A stretch of 64,000 nucleotides of DNA from Paenibacillus xylanilyticus (GTDB lineage: Bacteria; Bacillota; Bacilli; Paenibacillales; Paenibacillaceae). Location of the stretch: positions 5,705,501 through 5,769,500 of the forward strand of contig NZ_CP044310.1 of assembly GCF_009664365.1 (NCBI RefSeq), given 5' to 3'. Positions 17,787-25,936 of this stretch are shown here, one piece after another. Each line of letters begins with the position of its first letter. Positions within the stretch are counted from its first letter, which is position 1. The translations under genes and the position numbers were made by a program. The notes below the pieces were generated by a model. It saw only the letters and a list, made by a program, of their open reading frames with translations. It did no database searches and was not told where the DNA came from.

Positions 17787-18431
17787 TCAATTATCTCGAA
17801 CTTCCAGGTACTTTTCAAGTTTGCGCTTCACGCGCTGCAGTGCATTATCAATGGACTTCACATGTCGGTCCAAATCTACTGCAATCTCTTGATAAGATCT
17901 CCCGTCCAGATACAACATCAATACTTTTCGTTCCAAGTCACTTAGAATCTCCGACATCTTATCTTCCAGACCTACAAACTCTTCCTGGTTAATGATAAGC
18001 TCTTCCGGATCACTGACCTGGGTTCCACAAATCACATCGAGTAACGTACGATCGGATTCTTCATCATAGATTGGCTTGTCCAACGATACATAGGAATTAA
18101 GCGGAATATGTTTCTGACGTGTTGCCGTCTTGATTGCCGTAATAATCTGTCTGGTGATACACAGCTCGGCAAAAGCTTTGAACGAAGCCAGCTTGTCTCC
18201 CTTGAAATCCCGAATGGATTTGTAGAGACCAATCATTCCTTCCTGAATGATATCTTCCCGGTCTGCCCCAATCAGAAAATAAGATCTTGCCTTGGCGCGT
18301 ACAAAGTTGCGATATTTGTTAATCAAAAACTCCAGCGCTTCGCTCTCACCTTCACGGACCGCTTCGACAATGTCTTCGTCACTTTGGTAATCATACTTTG
18401 ATAACATGATATCTTTGAGGTCGACACTCAC
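17787..18431 (-). CDS. sigH: RNA polymerase sigma-H factor
   Basis: Sigma-H directs early sporulation and transition-phase genes in Bacillales. The protein matches B. subtilis SigH through NKYRNFVRAKARSYFLIGAD, EDIIQEGMIGLYKSIRDFK (region 2) and QEIAVDLDRHVKSIDNALQR (region 4). The start is set at GTG 18431 with GGAGGG 8 nt upstream, giving 214 aa; a start 11 codons earlier cannot be excluded. A candidate promoter is at 18494-18523. Its presence indicates a spore-forming lineage. Confidence 0.95.
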   Translation of the reverse strand: MSVDLKDIMLSKYDYQSDEDIVEAVREGESEALEFLINKYRNFVRAKARSYFLIGADREDIIQEGMIGLYKSIRDFKGDKLASFKAFAELCITRQIITAIKTATRQKHIPLNSYVSLDKPIYDEESDRTLLDVICGTQVSDPEELIINQEEFVGLEDKMSEILSDLERKVLMLYLDGRSYQEIAVDLDRHVKSIDNALQRVKRKLEKYLEVRDN

Positions 18432-18493
18432 AGACAATCCCTCCGGCTGCAACGCAAGGTACACCGTTACTCTACTCTATGAAATATACGAAC

Positions 18494-18523
18494 AGTATAT
18501 ATGATGGCACCTTACACCGTCAA
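18494..18523 (-). promoter_or_regulatory. Candidate promoter of sigH
   Basis: -35 TTGACG (18518-18523), 18-bp spacer, -10 TATACT (18494-18499), about 60 bp upstream of the sigH start. Confidence 0.6.
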
Positions 18524-18601
18524 CCACGCTATCCCTAAAAAAGATCATAAATAACATAATTGTCAAGACTTTCAAAATTGAAATATTTGTAAAACAGCCC
18601 C

Positions 18602-19123
18602 CTATTCACGCCGCCAGCGCTCAAATTGCTTCAACACATCCGGGCTAAGCTTGGCTCCCAATGTATTACGTGTGGACTTGGCCTGGTCCTCCTCCAGACG
18701 TTTCTGCAATTCTTTCTCATTCTGCTCCACTTCGATCAGCAGTTCTCTGGCAGATACACGTAATGCTCCCTGTCCGAAAATGACATGCTGTTCTACCATA
18801 TCGCTTGTGGCTACATAGATTTGGCGTCTCCGCGAGCTTAGTTCCCGTACGAGTCTCTCAATGCATTCGTCAGCCGTCTCTTTTTCCTTGGTAAAATAGA
18901 TCTGCACCTTGCTCTGTGTGTATGTTTTACCAAGTCCGGGTACGAGATAGGCATCAAAAACAACGATGACCTTGCGACCGGAGAACGCCTGATAGTCGGC
19001 AAGACGGAAGAGAAGACGATTCCGCGCCTCCTCGAGCCCACTCTCTGCCAGTCTGGACAGTTCCGGCCAGTCACCAATCATGTTATACCCGTCTACCAGA
19101 AGCACATCCCGGGAATCAGCCAT
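18602..19123 (-). CDS. rae1: NYN/PIN-like ribosome-associated endonuclease Rae1 (YacP)
   Basis: This 173-aa protein matches YacP/Rae1, which in B. subtilis cleaves mRNA in the ribosomal A site. The acidic catalytic core is visible: LLVDGYNMIGDW at the N-terminus, VVFDAY near residue 55, KETADECIERLV and VATSDMVEQ. A charged helix follows to the C-terminus. It starts 6 bp after rlmB ends, in the cysE-cysS-mrnC-rlmB operon. The function is taken from the B. subtilis orthologue at the same locus. Confidence 0.92.
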   Translation of the reverse strand: MADSRDVLLVDGYNMIGDWPELSRLAESGLEEARNRLLFRLADYQAFSGRKVIVVFDAYLVPGLGKTYTQSKVQIYFTKEKETADECIERLVRELSSRRRQIYVATSDMVEQHVIFGQGALRVSARELLIEVEQNEKELQKRLEEDQAKSTRNTLGAKLSPDVLKQFERWRRE

Positions 19124-19128
19124 ACCAT

Positions 19129-19875
19129 CTATCCCTGTGCTTGGCGCGAACGAAGCACTTCGTACATGACAACACCCGCCGCCACGGAAGCATTCAGGGA
19201 GTTAATCTGTCCCTGCATCGGCAATTTGACCAGTACATCACACTTCTCACGAATCAGTCGGCCCATCCCTTTGTTTTCGTTCCCGATAACCAGGGCTACC
19301 GGTCCTGTGAATACACCATTGCCAAACACCGGCTCACGTGCAGTTACATCCGTACCCACAACCCACACGCCCTCTTCCTTGAGACGATCAATCGTCTGTG
19401 CCAGGTTGCTAACCCTAGCAACCGGTACATATTCAGCTGCACCTGCAGAAGTTTTGGACACCGTTGCAGTCACTGATGCTGAACGCCGCTTAGGGACAAT
19501 AACACCGTGAGCCCCCGTGCAGTCAGCTGTCCGCAGGATGGAACCCAGGTTATGCGGATCTTCAATTTCGTCCAGCAAAATCAAAAACGGATGCTCATTC
19601 TTCGATTTTGCCGCTTCCAAAATATCCTCTACCTCAGCATAAGCATAAGGGGCCGCTTGCGCCACAACACCCTGATGCTGAATGCCCGGCACGGTTTGAT
19701 CCAACTTGCGCTTGTCCACATGCTGAATTACGATACCGAGTTTTTTGGCTTCCGCGATAATTGGTTGGGTCAAGTGTTTCTGTGCTGTATCAGCGATCCA
19801 TATTTTGTTGATGGTGCGTCCTGAACGCAGCGCCTCCGTCACGGAGTGCTTACCAGCAATCCATTCTTCTTCCAT
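19129..19875 (-). CDS. rlmB: 23S rRNA 2'-O-methyltransferase RlmB (SpoU family)
   Basis: This SpoU/TrmH-family enzyme methylates the 2'-OH of a guanosine (G2251 in E. coli 23S). The start MEEEWIAGKHSVTEAL at 19875 gives 248 aa, the family length. Visible are the N-terminal substrate domain, and the knotted SPOUT domain with LDEIEDPHNLGSILRTAD, ALVIGNENKGM and LPMQGQINSLNASVAAGV. The frame is open further upstream inside mrnC, but no start there has support. The ribosome-binding site AGAGGACC is weak, suggesting translational coupling to mrnC. Confidence 0.95.
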   Translation of the reverse strand: MEEEWIAGKHSVTEALRSGRTINKIWIADTAQKHLTQPIIAEAKKLGIVIQHVDKRKLDQTVPGIQHQGVVAQAAPYAYAEVEDILEAAKSKNEHPFLILLDEIEDPHNLGSILRTADCTGAHGVIVPKRRSASVTATVSKTSAGAAEYVPVARVSNLAQTIDRLKEEGVWVVGTDVTAREPVFGNGVFTGPVALVIGNENKGMGRLIREKCDVLVKLPMQGQINSLNASVAAGVVMYEVLRSRQAQG

Positions 19876-19954
19876 ATTGCTTCGGTCCTCTCTATTACGT
19901 CCTGCATATACCTCCTGATTGGCTTGTACAACAGGAACGACTAAGTTATTATTT

Positions 19955-20491
19955 TTATTTTTTGTTTGGTGGAGGTGACTGTTTCTCTGCATGCTCAATT
20001 CCCTGCGTAATCAGTTGGATCATGCGCTCATGCCGACCACTACTGTACAGGTAACCCACAAGGCACTCTAGAGCAGTGGCATGTCTGTATTCCAGCACAT
20101 CGGCATTCTTGGGGATACTGCCCGACTTGGCATTCCGCCCCTGTCTTACAACGTCGCGCTCTTCTTCGGTCAATTGTTCCTCGATCCCTGTGAGGATTCG
20201 ACTCTGTGCCTTGGCTGATACCAGACCCGTCGCACTGCGATGCAAGTGATTCGGACGCATATTGGCTTTGGACAACAGATACTGCCTTACCGCCACCTCA
20301 TATACTGCATCACCGATATAGGCGAGTGCAATCGGAGGAATCAATCTTGCAGGCCGGGAAGGCGGGTACGGAAACCACCCTCCCTGTGCCACAGCCTCTG
20401 TCTGCTCTTCAGCAGGCCGTTCCCCCTGCTCCGAATGTTCGACAGAATCAGACAGATTTTTCAACTGGTCCTCGTTCATTTGCGCCGCCAT
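19955..20491 (-). CDS. mrnC: Mini-ribonuclease III
   Basis: Mini-III is a dimeric RNase III-like enzyme without a dsRNA-binding domain; in B. subtilis it trims 23S rRNA ends. The catalytic signature LAYIGDAVYEVAVRQYL is present, followed by RGRNAKSGSIPKNADVLEYRHATALECLVGYLY. The protein is up to 178 aa because of an N-terminal extension of about 45 residues, longer than the 143 aa of B. subtilis. Two starts are possible: 20491, or 20479, whose ATG overlaps the cysS stop as ATGA. Neither has a strong ribosome-binding site, so coupling to cysS is likely. Confidence 0.92.
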   Translation of the reverse strand: MAAQMNEDQLKNLSDSVEHSEQGERPAEEQTEAVAQGGWFPYPPSRPARLIPPIALAYIGDAVYEVAVRQYLLSKANMRPNHLHRSATGLVSAKAQSRILTGIEEQLTEEERDVVRQGRNAKSGSIPKNADVLEYRHATALECLVGYLYSSGRHERMIQLITQGIEHAEKQSPPPNKK

Positions 20492-21876
20492 CTCATCCCT
20501 TGAGCCGTATCTTCAAGCAGGATGCCCTGCGCTGACAATTCGTCTCTGATTTCATCAGCCCGTGCCCAGTTCTTGGACTTGCGAGCTTCCGTACGCTCTT
20601 CAATCAGGCGTTCAATCTCTTCATCCAGGAGCTCCAGCTCTGCTTCCGTATAAATGCGAAGCACTGCATTCAACTCACCAAACAGCTCAAGCAATGCACG
20701 AATTTCTGCAGCGTTTACGACTTCCTTTTGCAGCAGCTGGTTTGCTTCCGCAGCCCATTCGAACAATGCTGTAATGGCATCCGGAGTATTGAAATCATCC
20801 TGCATTTTCTCGTGATACTGCTGGCGAATCTGCTCCAGTTTAGCAGCGAACTCCGCTGTAATATCCTGATCTACCGTTACTGCCTGCAAACGATGCTTCA
20901 GATTGCCAACGGCATTCGCGATACGATCTACACTGTTTTGCGCTTGCTCCATTGTATCTTCGGTAAAGTTCAACGGATTGCGGTAATGTGTCGACAGCAT
21001 GAAATAACGAATGGCTTCACGTTTGTACTGGGTTCGAAGGTCTTTTACAAGCACTCCGTTACCGAGTGATTTCGACATTTTTTCGTTATCGATGCGAATA
21101 AATCCGTTATGCATCCAGTAGTTGGCGAGCGGTTTGCCCGTCAGCACCTCGGATTGTGCACATTCGCACTCATGGTGAGGGAACTGCAGATCCTGTCCAC
21201 CTCCATGGATATCGAGCGTATCTCCCAGGTATTCACGCGCCATAGCAGAGCATTCGATATGCCAGCCCGGACGACCATTGCCCCAAGGACTGGACCAGTA
21301 GATCTCACCTGGTTTAGCTGCTTTCCAGAGCACGAAATCCTCGGGATGTTCTTTGCGCTCATCTACACCAATCCGGATACCGAACTGCAATTCCTGCAGA
21401 TTCTGCTTCGACAGCTTGCCGTACTCTTCGAATTTGCCTGTGCGGTAATATACGTCCCCACCATTTTCATAAGCAATGCCCTTTTCAACCAACTCACGGA
21501 TAAAATCGATAATAAGCGGCATATTCTCCGTAACTCTCGGATTGCTGCTGGCTTTGGGAATCCCCAATCCCTCAAGATCCTCGTAGTACGCAGCAATAAA
21601 CTTCTCTGCAACATGAGGAACGTCAGTACCCAGCTGTTCGGCTTTGCGAATCAATTTATCATCAACATCCGTGAAGTTTACAACGTAGTTTACTTCATGT
21701 CCTGTCTGTTCCAAGTAGCCGCGAACGGTGTCGAAAAAAATAACCGGTCGTGCATTCCCGATATGAATGTAATCATACACTGTCGGTCCGCACACATACA
21801 TTTTTACCTTCCCCGGTTCTTGGGGAACGAAATTCTCTTTGGTACGACTCATCGTATTGTAAATTTGAAGCGTCAT
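20476..21876 (-). CDS. cysS: Cysteinyl-tRNA synthetase
   Basis: This class I synthetase charges tRNA-Cys. The start MTLQIYNTMSRTKENF at 21876 gives 466 aa. It carries the zinc-site Cys in VCGPTVYDYIHIGNAR (which includes the HIGH-type motif), SAMAREYLG, HHECECAQSE, and KMSKSLGNG. It follows cysE by 27 bp and overlaps mrnC. It is probably under control of the Cys T-box upstream of cysE, as in B. subtilis. Confidence 0.98.
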   Translation of the reverse strand: MTLQIYNTMSRTKENFVPQEPGKVKMYVCGPTVYDYIHIGNARPVIFFDTVRGYLEQTGHEVNYVVNFTDVDDKLIRKAEQLGTDVPHVAEKFIAAYYEDLEGLGIPKASSNPRVTENMPLIIDFIRELVEKGIAYENGGDVYYRTGKFEEYGKLSKQNLQELQFGIRIGVDERKEHPEDFVLWKAAKPGEIYWSSPWGNGRPGWHIECSAMAREYLGDTLDIHGGGQDLQFPHHECECAQSEVLTGKPLANYWMHNGFIRIDNEKMSKSLGNGVLVKDLRTQYKREAIRYFMLSTHYRNPLNFTEDTMEQAQNSVDRIANAVGNLKHRLQAVTVDQDITAEFAAKLEQIRQQYHEKMQDDFNTPDAITALFEWAAEANQLLQKEVVNAAEIRALLELFGELNAVLRIYTEAELELLDEEIERLIEERTEARKSKNWARADEIRDELSAQGILLEDTAQGMRWRRK

Positions 21877-21903
21877 GGTCACTTTCCTTTCATCCATACT
21901 TCC

Positions 21904-22572
21904 CTATTTATTTATTGTATCACGTGAAGTCTCATTCTTACGGCTATCCTGTAGTGTACGCACTTCTTCACGCAATCGTTCGATCTCTTGCTGCATACTG
22001 CGCAGAGAGTCAATGACCGGATCGGGCAGCTGCTGATTCAGACGATCCACCCGGCGTCCGTCCTGCTTGACGATTCTCCCCGGTATGCCTACAACCGTAC
22101 TGTTGGATGGTACTTCTTTCAATACGACCGAGTTGGCTCCAATGTTACATTGATCACCAACGCTGAATGAACCGAGCACTTTGGCTCCCGATGAGATAAC
22201 CACATTATTGCCAATCGTCGGGTGTCTCTTTCCTTTTTCTTTCCCTGTTCCGCCAAGTGTAACCCCCTGGTAAATAACAACATCATCGCCTATCTCACAG
22301 GTTTCACCAATAACTACACCCATTCCATGGTCAATAAACAGCCGATTTCCTATGGTCGCTCCAGGGTGAATCTCGATTCCTGTCATAAAACGGCTGATCT
22401 GCGAGATGAACCGGGCAACCGAGAACCAGTTCCGTTTATAGAAAAAGTGCGCGATCCGGTGAGCCCATATGGCATGCAGCCCCGAATAGGTAAATACAAC
22501 CTCGAACCATCCCCGGGCAGCCGGATCGTTTTCAAACACCGCCTGGATATCTGATCTGATCTTCTTGAACAT
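21904..22572 (-). CDS. cysE: Serine O-acetyltransferase
   Basis: CysE makes O-acetylserine, the direct precursor of cysteine. The start MFKKIRSDIQAVFENDPAARG at 22572 has AGAGGGGAACGAGC upstream and gives 222 aa; the open frame upstream lies in the T-box terminator region. Left-handed beta-helix hexapeptide repeats are visible (IEIHPGATIGNRLFIDHGMG, VVIGETCEIGDDV), with the catalytic Asp-His context DHGMGVVIGET. A C-terminal coiled segment EIERLREEVRTLQD follows. It is first in the T-box-controlled operon. Confidence 0.97.
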   Translation of the reverse strand: MFKKIRSDIQAVFENDPAARGWFEVVFTYSGLHAIWAHRIAHFFYKRNWFSVARFISQISRFMTGIEIHPGATIGNRLFIDHGMGVVIGETCEIGDDVVIYQGVTLGGTGKEKGKRHPTIGNNVVISSGAKVLGSFSVGDQCNIGANSVVLKEVPSNSTVVGIPGRIVKQDGRRVDRLNQQLPDPVIDSLRSMQQEIERLREEVRTLQDSRKNETSRDTINK

Positions 22573-22660
22573 GCTCGTTCCCCTCTTGTTCAGGTCTTCG
22601 TCCTCCGGCATACCGGACGGCGCAGCCCTCTTGGTAGTGTACTGCTGACTCGCCCCAAAC

Positions 22661-22697
22661 AAAAAACGCCTCTGCAGCATAATGCTGCAGAGGCGTT
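22661..22697 (-). terminator. T-box terminator hairpin before cysE
   Basis: A perfect 15-bp stem (22683-22697 with 22665-22679) around a 3-nt loop, followed on the minus strand by TTTTTTG. It overlaps nothing coding and adjoins the T-box sequence at 22701-22716. Confidence 0.9.
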
Positions 22698-23058
22698 AAT
22701 CGCGGTCCCACTCTGCTCGGCTCAAACTTACGTATCAGAATTAGACAGTCAGCGAATGGCTGCCACCTCTTCCGACAAATAAGAATAAACCCTCAAGCGG
22801 TTCGGTAACGGAAACCAACCGTCACAACCTATCCTGACGTTTTCCTCTCCCACATGTACAAGAGGCGGGGCCGGATTCGGCTATGCAGCTCACGGGCGCA
22901 TTTCGACCGACGGACAGTGGATGGTTCTCAGCCACCGCAGCCAAAGAAATTCATTCTTCGCTGCGGGACCATCCTCTCTGGAACTGTCCGGTTCGGTTTA
23001 CTCCTCCCGGTCTTTGCTGTTCTATGATGAATGCTGAAACATGTCATTTAACCTTTGT
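22661..23058 (-). ncRNA. T-box riboswitch, probably tRNA-Cys specific
   Basis: The leader of cysE carries the T-box core AGAGTGGGACCGCG (complement of 22701-22714) followed by an intrinsic terminator. The 5' part holds a long Stem I with GGAGGAGTAAACC, and the paired GGATGG / CCATCC. A candidate specifier TGC (complement of 22885-22887, context GAGCTGCATAG) is a Cys codon, in line with the downstream cysE and cysS. T-boxes sense uncharged tRNA and prevent termination. At about 400 nt the leader is long for this class. This explains the gene-free stretch between cysE and gltX. Confidence 0.9.
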
Positions 23059-23064
23059 GTTGCT

Positions 23065-23093
23065 ATTATAGCGAAAAGGTACTGGACTGACAA
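23065..23093 (-). promoter_or_regulatory. Promoter of the cysE T-box operon
   Basis: -35 TTGTCA (23088-23093), 17-bp spacer, perfect -10 TATAAT (23065-23070), directly upstream of the T-box leader. Confidence 0.85.
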
Positions 23094-23169
23094 CAACCTT
23101 GCAATAACTTCATCCTAGGCGATACCGACCCTCACCCGCGGCAGTACCAGGATCTACAGCGTTCCTGGA

Positions 23170-24633
23170 TTACGCGCCTTTCACCTGTGCATGCAGACGC
23201 TCAACAACCGTATCCCGGCCGAGCAGTACAATCGTCTGATTCAGGTCACGTCCATGGGTCTGTCCAGTCAGTGCTACACGAATAGGCATAAAGAGCTGCT
23301 TGCCTTTAAATCCGGTTTCCTTCTGTACTTCCTTAATCAATGCGGCCATTTTACTTGGGGTAAACTCTTCACTCGCCTGAACTTTATCGGCAAAGGCCTT
23401 CAGAACTGTTGGCACCTGCTCTTCTCCAAGTACGGCGGTCGCTTCTGCATCCAGCTCCAGATGGGAGCGGAAGAATACTTCGGACAGTTCCACAATGTCG
23501 GAGGCTGCAGTCATTTGCTCCTGGTACAGATGAACGAGTGTATACGCCCATTCCTTCTGCTCAGGTGACAGCTCAGCTGCGATGCGTCCTGCCTTTTGCA
23601 GATGCGGAATTGCCATTTCAGCAATACGATCCGGGTCTGCATGTTTAATATAGTGATTGTTCAAGTGTGCCAGCTTATGCGTATCAAATACAGCCGGGCT
23701 CTTAGACAAACGTTTGGTATCAAAGATAGAGATCAACTGTTCCTGCGAGAAGATCTCTTCTTCCCCTTCCGGCGACCAGCCAAGCAGGGAGATGAAGTTG
23801 AACATCGCCTCTGGCAAGTAGCCGAGCTGATCATATTGTTCGATAAACTGAATGACGGATTCGTCCCGTTTACTCAGCTTCTTGTGATTTTCATTCACAA
23901 TCAGGGTCATATGACCGAATTGCGGCGGCTCCCAGCCGAGCGCTTCATAGATCATCAGCTGACGCGGCGTGTTGGAGATGTGATCTTCCCCGCGGAGAAC
24001 GTGGGAGATTTTCATCAGGTGATCATCCACTGCAACAGCATAGTTGTATGTGGGAATGCCGTCTTTTTTCACAATGACGAAGTCCCCGGACTCTTTGCTG
24101 TTAAACGAAATGGTGCCTTTAACCATGTCATCAAACGTATATATGCGCTCTTCCGGTACACGGAAACGAATGCTCGAAATGCGGCCTTCCGCTTCAAAAG
24201 CACTGATCTGCTCTGGCGTCAGGTCCCGGTGTTTGCCCGAATAACGCGGCGTTTCTCCACGAGCCGTTTGCTCCTCGCGCTCTTGCTCAAGCTCTTCTTC
24301 CGTGCAGAAGCAGCGGTAAGCCAGACCTTTGTCCAGAAGCTCCTGGGTGTATTTGCGGTAAATATCCAAACGTTCTGTCTGACGATAAGGTCCGTATTCC
24401 CCGCCTACATCAATGCTCTCATCCCACTCGATTCCGAGCCATTTCAAATATTTAAGCTGGCTTTCCTCGCCACCCGCAATGTTCCGTTTTACGTCAGTAT
24501 CCTCAATACGAATGATAAATTTCCCGTTATTATGCTTGGCATACAAGTAGTTAAAGAGCGCCGTACGGGCATTCCCGATATGCAGGTGTCCCGTTGGACT
24601 CGGCGCGTAACGCACACGAACTTCTGTGCTCAT
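23170..24633 (-). CDS. gltX: Glutamyl-tRNA synthetase
   Basis: GluRS charges tRNA-Glu, and in most Bacillota also tRNA-Gln for later amidation. The 487-aa enzyme starts MSTEVRVRYAPSPTGHLHIGNARTA (read in part), includes the HIGH-type motif, FIIRIEDTD, and the KMSKS equivalent KLSKRD. A GGAGGGG site lies ahead of the ATG. It sits between ispF and the cysE T-box, as in B. subtilis. No terminator is obvious before the T-box promoter. Confidence 0.98.
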   Translation of the reverse strand: MSTEVRVRYAPSPTGHLHIGNARTALFNYLYAKHNNGKFIIRIEDTDVKRNIAGGEESQLKYLKWLGIEWDESIDVGGEYGPYRQTERLDIYRKYTQELLDKGLAYRCFCTEEELEQEREEQTARGETPRYSGKHRDLTPEQISAFEAEGRISSIRFRVPEERIYTFDDMVKGTISFNSKESGDFVIVKKDGIPTYNYAVAVDDHLMKISHVLRGEDHISNTPRQLMIYEALGWEPPQFGHMTLIVNENHKKLSKRDESVIQFIEQYDQLGYLPEAMFNFISLLGWSPEGEEEIFSQEQLISIFDTKRLSKSPAVFDTHKLAHLNNHYIKHADPDRIAEMAIPHLQKAGRIAAELSPEQKEWAYTLVHLYQEQMTAASDIVELSEVFFRSHLELDAEATAVLGEEQVPTVLKAFADKVQASEEFTPSKMAALIKEVQKETGFKGKQLFMPIRVALTGQTHGRDLNQTIVLLGRDTVVERLHAQVKGA

Positions 24634-24669
24634 AAAATATCCCCTCCGTATACTAGTTGGTTGATAATA

Positions 24670-25146
24670 TCACACACGAACAAGGCAAACAACCGATTGG
24701 GCCGCAATCCCCTCTCCCCGTCCAGGGAATCCGAGCTGCTCCGTAGTCGTTGCCTTGACATTGACCTGATCAACATCCGCTTCCAGAGCCTTGGCAATAA
24801 CCTCGGCCATCTGTGGAATGTAAGGTGCCATTTTCGGTTTCTGCGCAATAATGGTGGAATCGATGTTGCCCAAACGATATCCGCGCTCTTTCACGAGCTG
24901 CCATACATGCTCCAGCAGTTTGAGGCTATCCGCGTCCTTAAACTCCGGATCGGTGTCCGGAAAGTGTTTGCCAATGTCCCCAAGTGCAAGTGCACCCAGA
25001 ATGGCATCACTGATGGCATGCAGCAGCACATCTGCATCCGAGTGACCAAGCAGTCCTTTTTCATAAGGAATCGTTACCCCGCCAATGATGCACGGACGTC
25101 CCTCTACCAACTGGTGTACATCAAATCCCTGTCCTACACGTATCAT
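24670..25146 (-). CDS. ispF: 2-C-methyl-D-erythritol 2,4-cyclodiphosphate synthase
   Basis: IspF catalyses the cyclisation step of the MEP isoprenoid pathway. The 158-aa protein has the metal-binding GFDVHQLVEGR (Asp and His), GHSDADVLLHAISDAILGAL, and IDSTIIAQKPKMAPY. Its ATG overlaps the ispD stop by 4 bp (ATGA), so the two are translationally coupled. Confidence 0.98.
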   Translation of the reverse strand: MIRVGQGFDVHQLVEGRPCIIGGVTIPYEKGLLGHSDADVLLHAISDAILGALALGDIGKHFPDTDPEFKDADSLKLLEHVWQLVKERGYRLGNIDSTIIAQKPKMAPYIPQMAEVIAKALEADVDQVNVKATTTEQLGFPGRGEGIAAQSVVCLVRV

Positions 25147-25835
25147 CGCTTCTTCTCTCCCCCAAGCAAAAACGCGGCATATTCCAAATCTTCCGGCGTC
25201 GTTAATTTGATGTTGGTATAACTTCCTTCCACAACCTGGACGGACATCCCCTGGCGCTCAGCCAGCATGGCGTCATCCGTCCCCAGAAATCCGTCCCTTG
25301 CGGCCGACTCGTAAGCAAGCAGCAGTGAAGAAAGACGAAAAGCCTGCGGGGTTTGAATACTCCACAGACTGCTGCGGTCAGGCGTCGCCGTAACGATTCC
25401 CTCCGCATTCACTTGTTTAATCGTATCTTTCACGGGAACGGCCAGTACAGCGGCTCCCCCCGACATCGCGGCCTCCATGCAACCTGTAATCTGCTTACGG
25501 TCAACAAAAGGACGTACCCCGTCGTGAACGAGAACCCACTCCGTCTGTAAGGCCTTCAGGCCTTCTTGAACAGAATGCTGTCTCTCTTTCCCTCCGGGGA
25601 TGACACGGACACGCGACTCCAGTCGGTATTCTTTTACCCAATCCAGGCAGCGTTCAACATCTGCGGCTCCGGTTACCAGCACAATCTCGCTGATCTCGTC
25701 CAGAGCGGCAAACACTTCAAGCGTATGTATGAAAACGGGCTTGTCCTGCAGCAGCAGAAACTGCTTGCTCTCGGTTGTTCCCATTCGGGTTCCCCGACCT
25801 GCTGCCACAATGACGACACCCCACCCTTTATCCAT
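25143..25835 (-). CDS. ispD: 2-C-methyl-D-erythritol 4-phosphate cytidylyltransferase
   Basis: IspD transfers CMP to MEP, two steps before IspF. The 230-aa protein has the nucleotide-binding VIVAAGRGTRMGTTESKQF, VHDGVRPFV, and TPDRSSLWSIQTPQAF signatures. It lies 101 bp after yacL in a spacer with nested palindromes (25864-25917). The ribosome-binding site is weak. Confidence 0.97.
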   Translation of the reverse strand: MDKGWGVVIVAAGRGTRMGTTESKQFLLLQDKPVFIHTLEVFAALDEISEIVLVTGAADVERCLDWVKEYRLESRVRVIPGGKERQHSVQEGLKALQTEWVLVHDGVRPFVDRKQITGCMEAAMSGGAAVLAVPVKDTIKQVNAEGIVTATPDRSSLWSIQTPQAFRLSSLLLAYESAARDGFLGTDDAMLAERQGMSVQVVEGSYTNIKLTTPEDLEYAAFLLGGEKKR

Positions 25836-25863
25836 GCCGTAATCCCTGCCTTGTCTGTCAGTT

Positions 25864-25917
25864 TATCGTTCTACGATACTGAATATCTTCAAGCGATATA
25901 AATATCGGTGAACGATA
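25864..25917. other. Nested palindromes between yacL and ispD
   Basis: An inner perfect palindrome (arms 25894-25899 and 25902-25907, CGATAT/ATATCG) lies inside an outer inverted repeat (TATCGTTC 25864-25871 with GAACGATA 25910-25917). It could be a protein-binding site or an RNA fold in the operon spacer. No regulator is identified. Confidence 0.35.
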
Positions 25918-25936
25918 CACTACCCATCATACCCCT

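Noticed and set aside
19839..19907. Short frame at the mrnC-rlmB junction with AGGAGG at 19911-19916
   Set aside because: Only 3 nt separate the AGGAGG from the ATG, too close for initiation, and the 22-residue product resembles nothing. The AGGAGG lies in the mrnC 3' end by chance.
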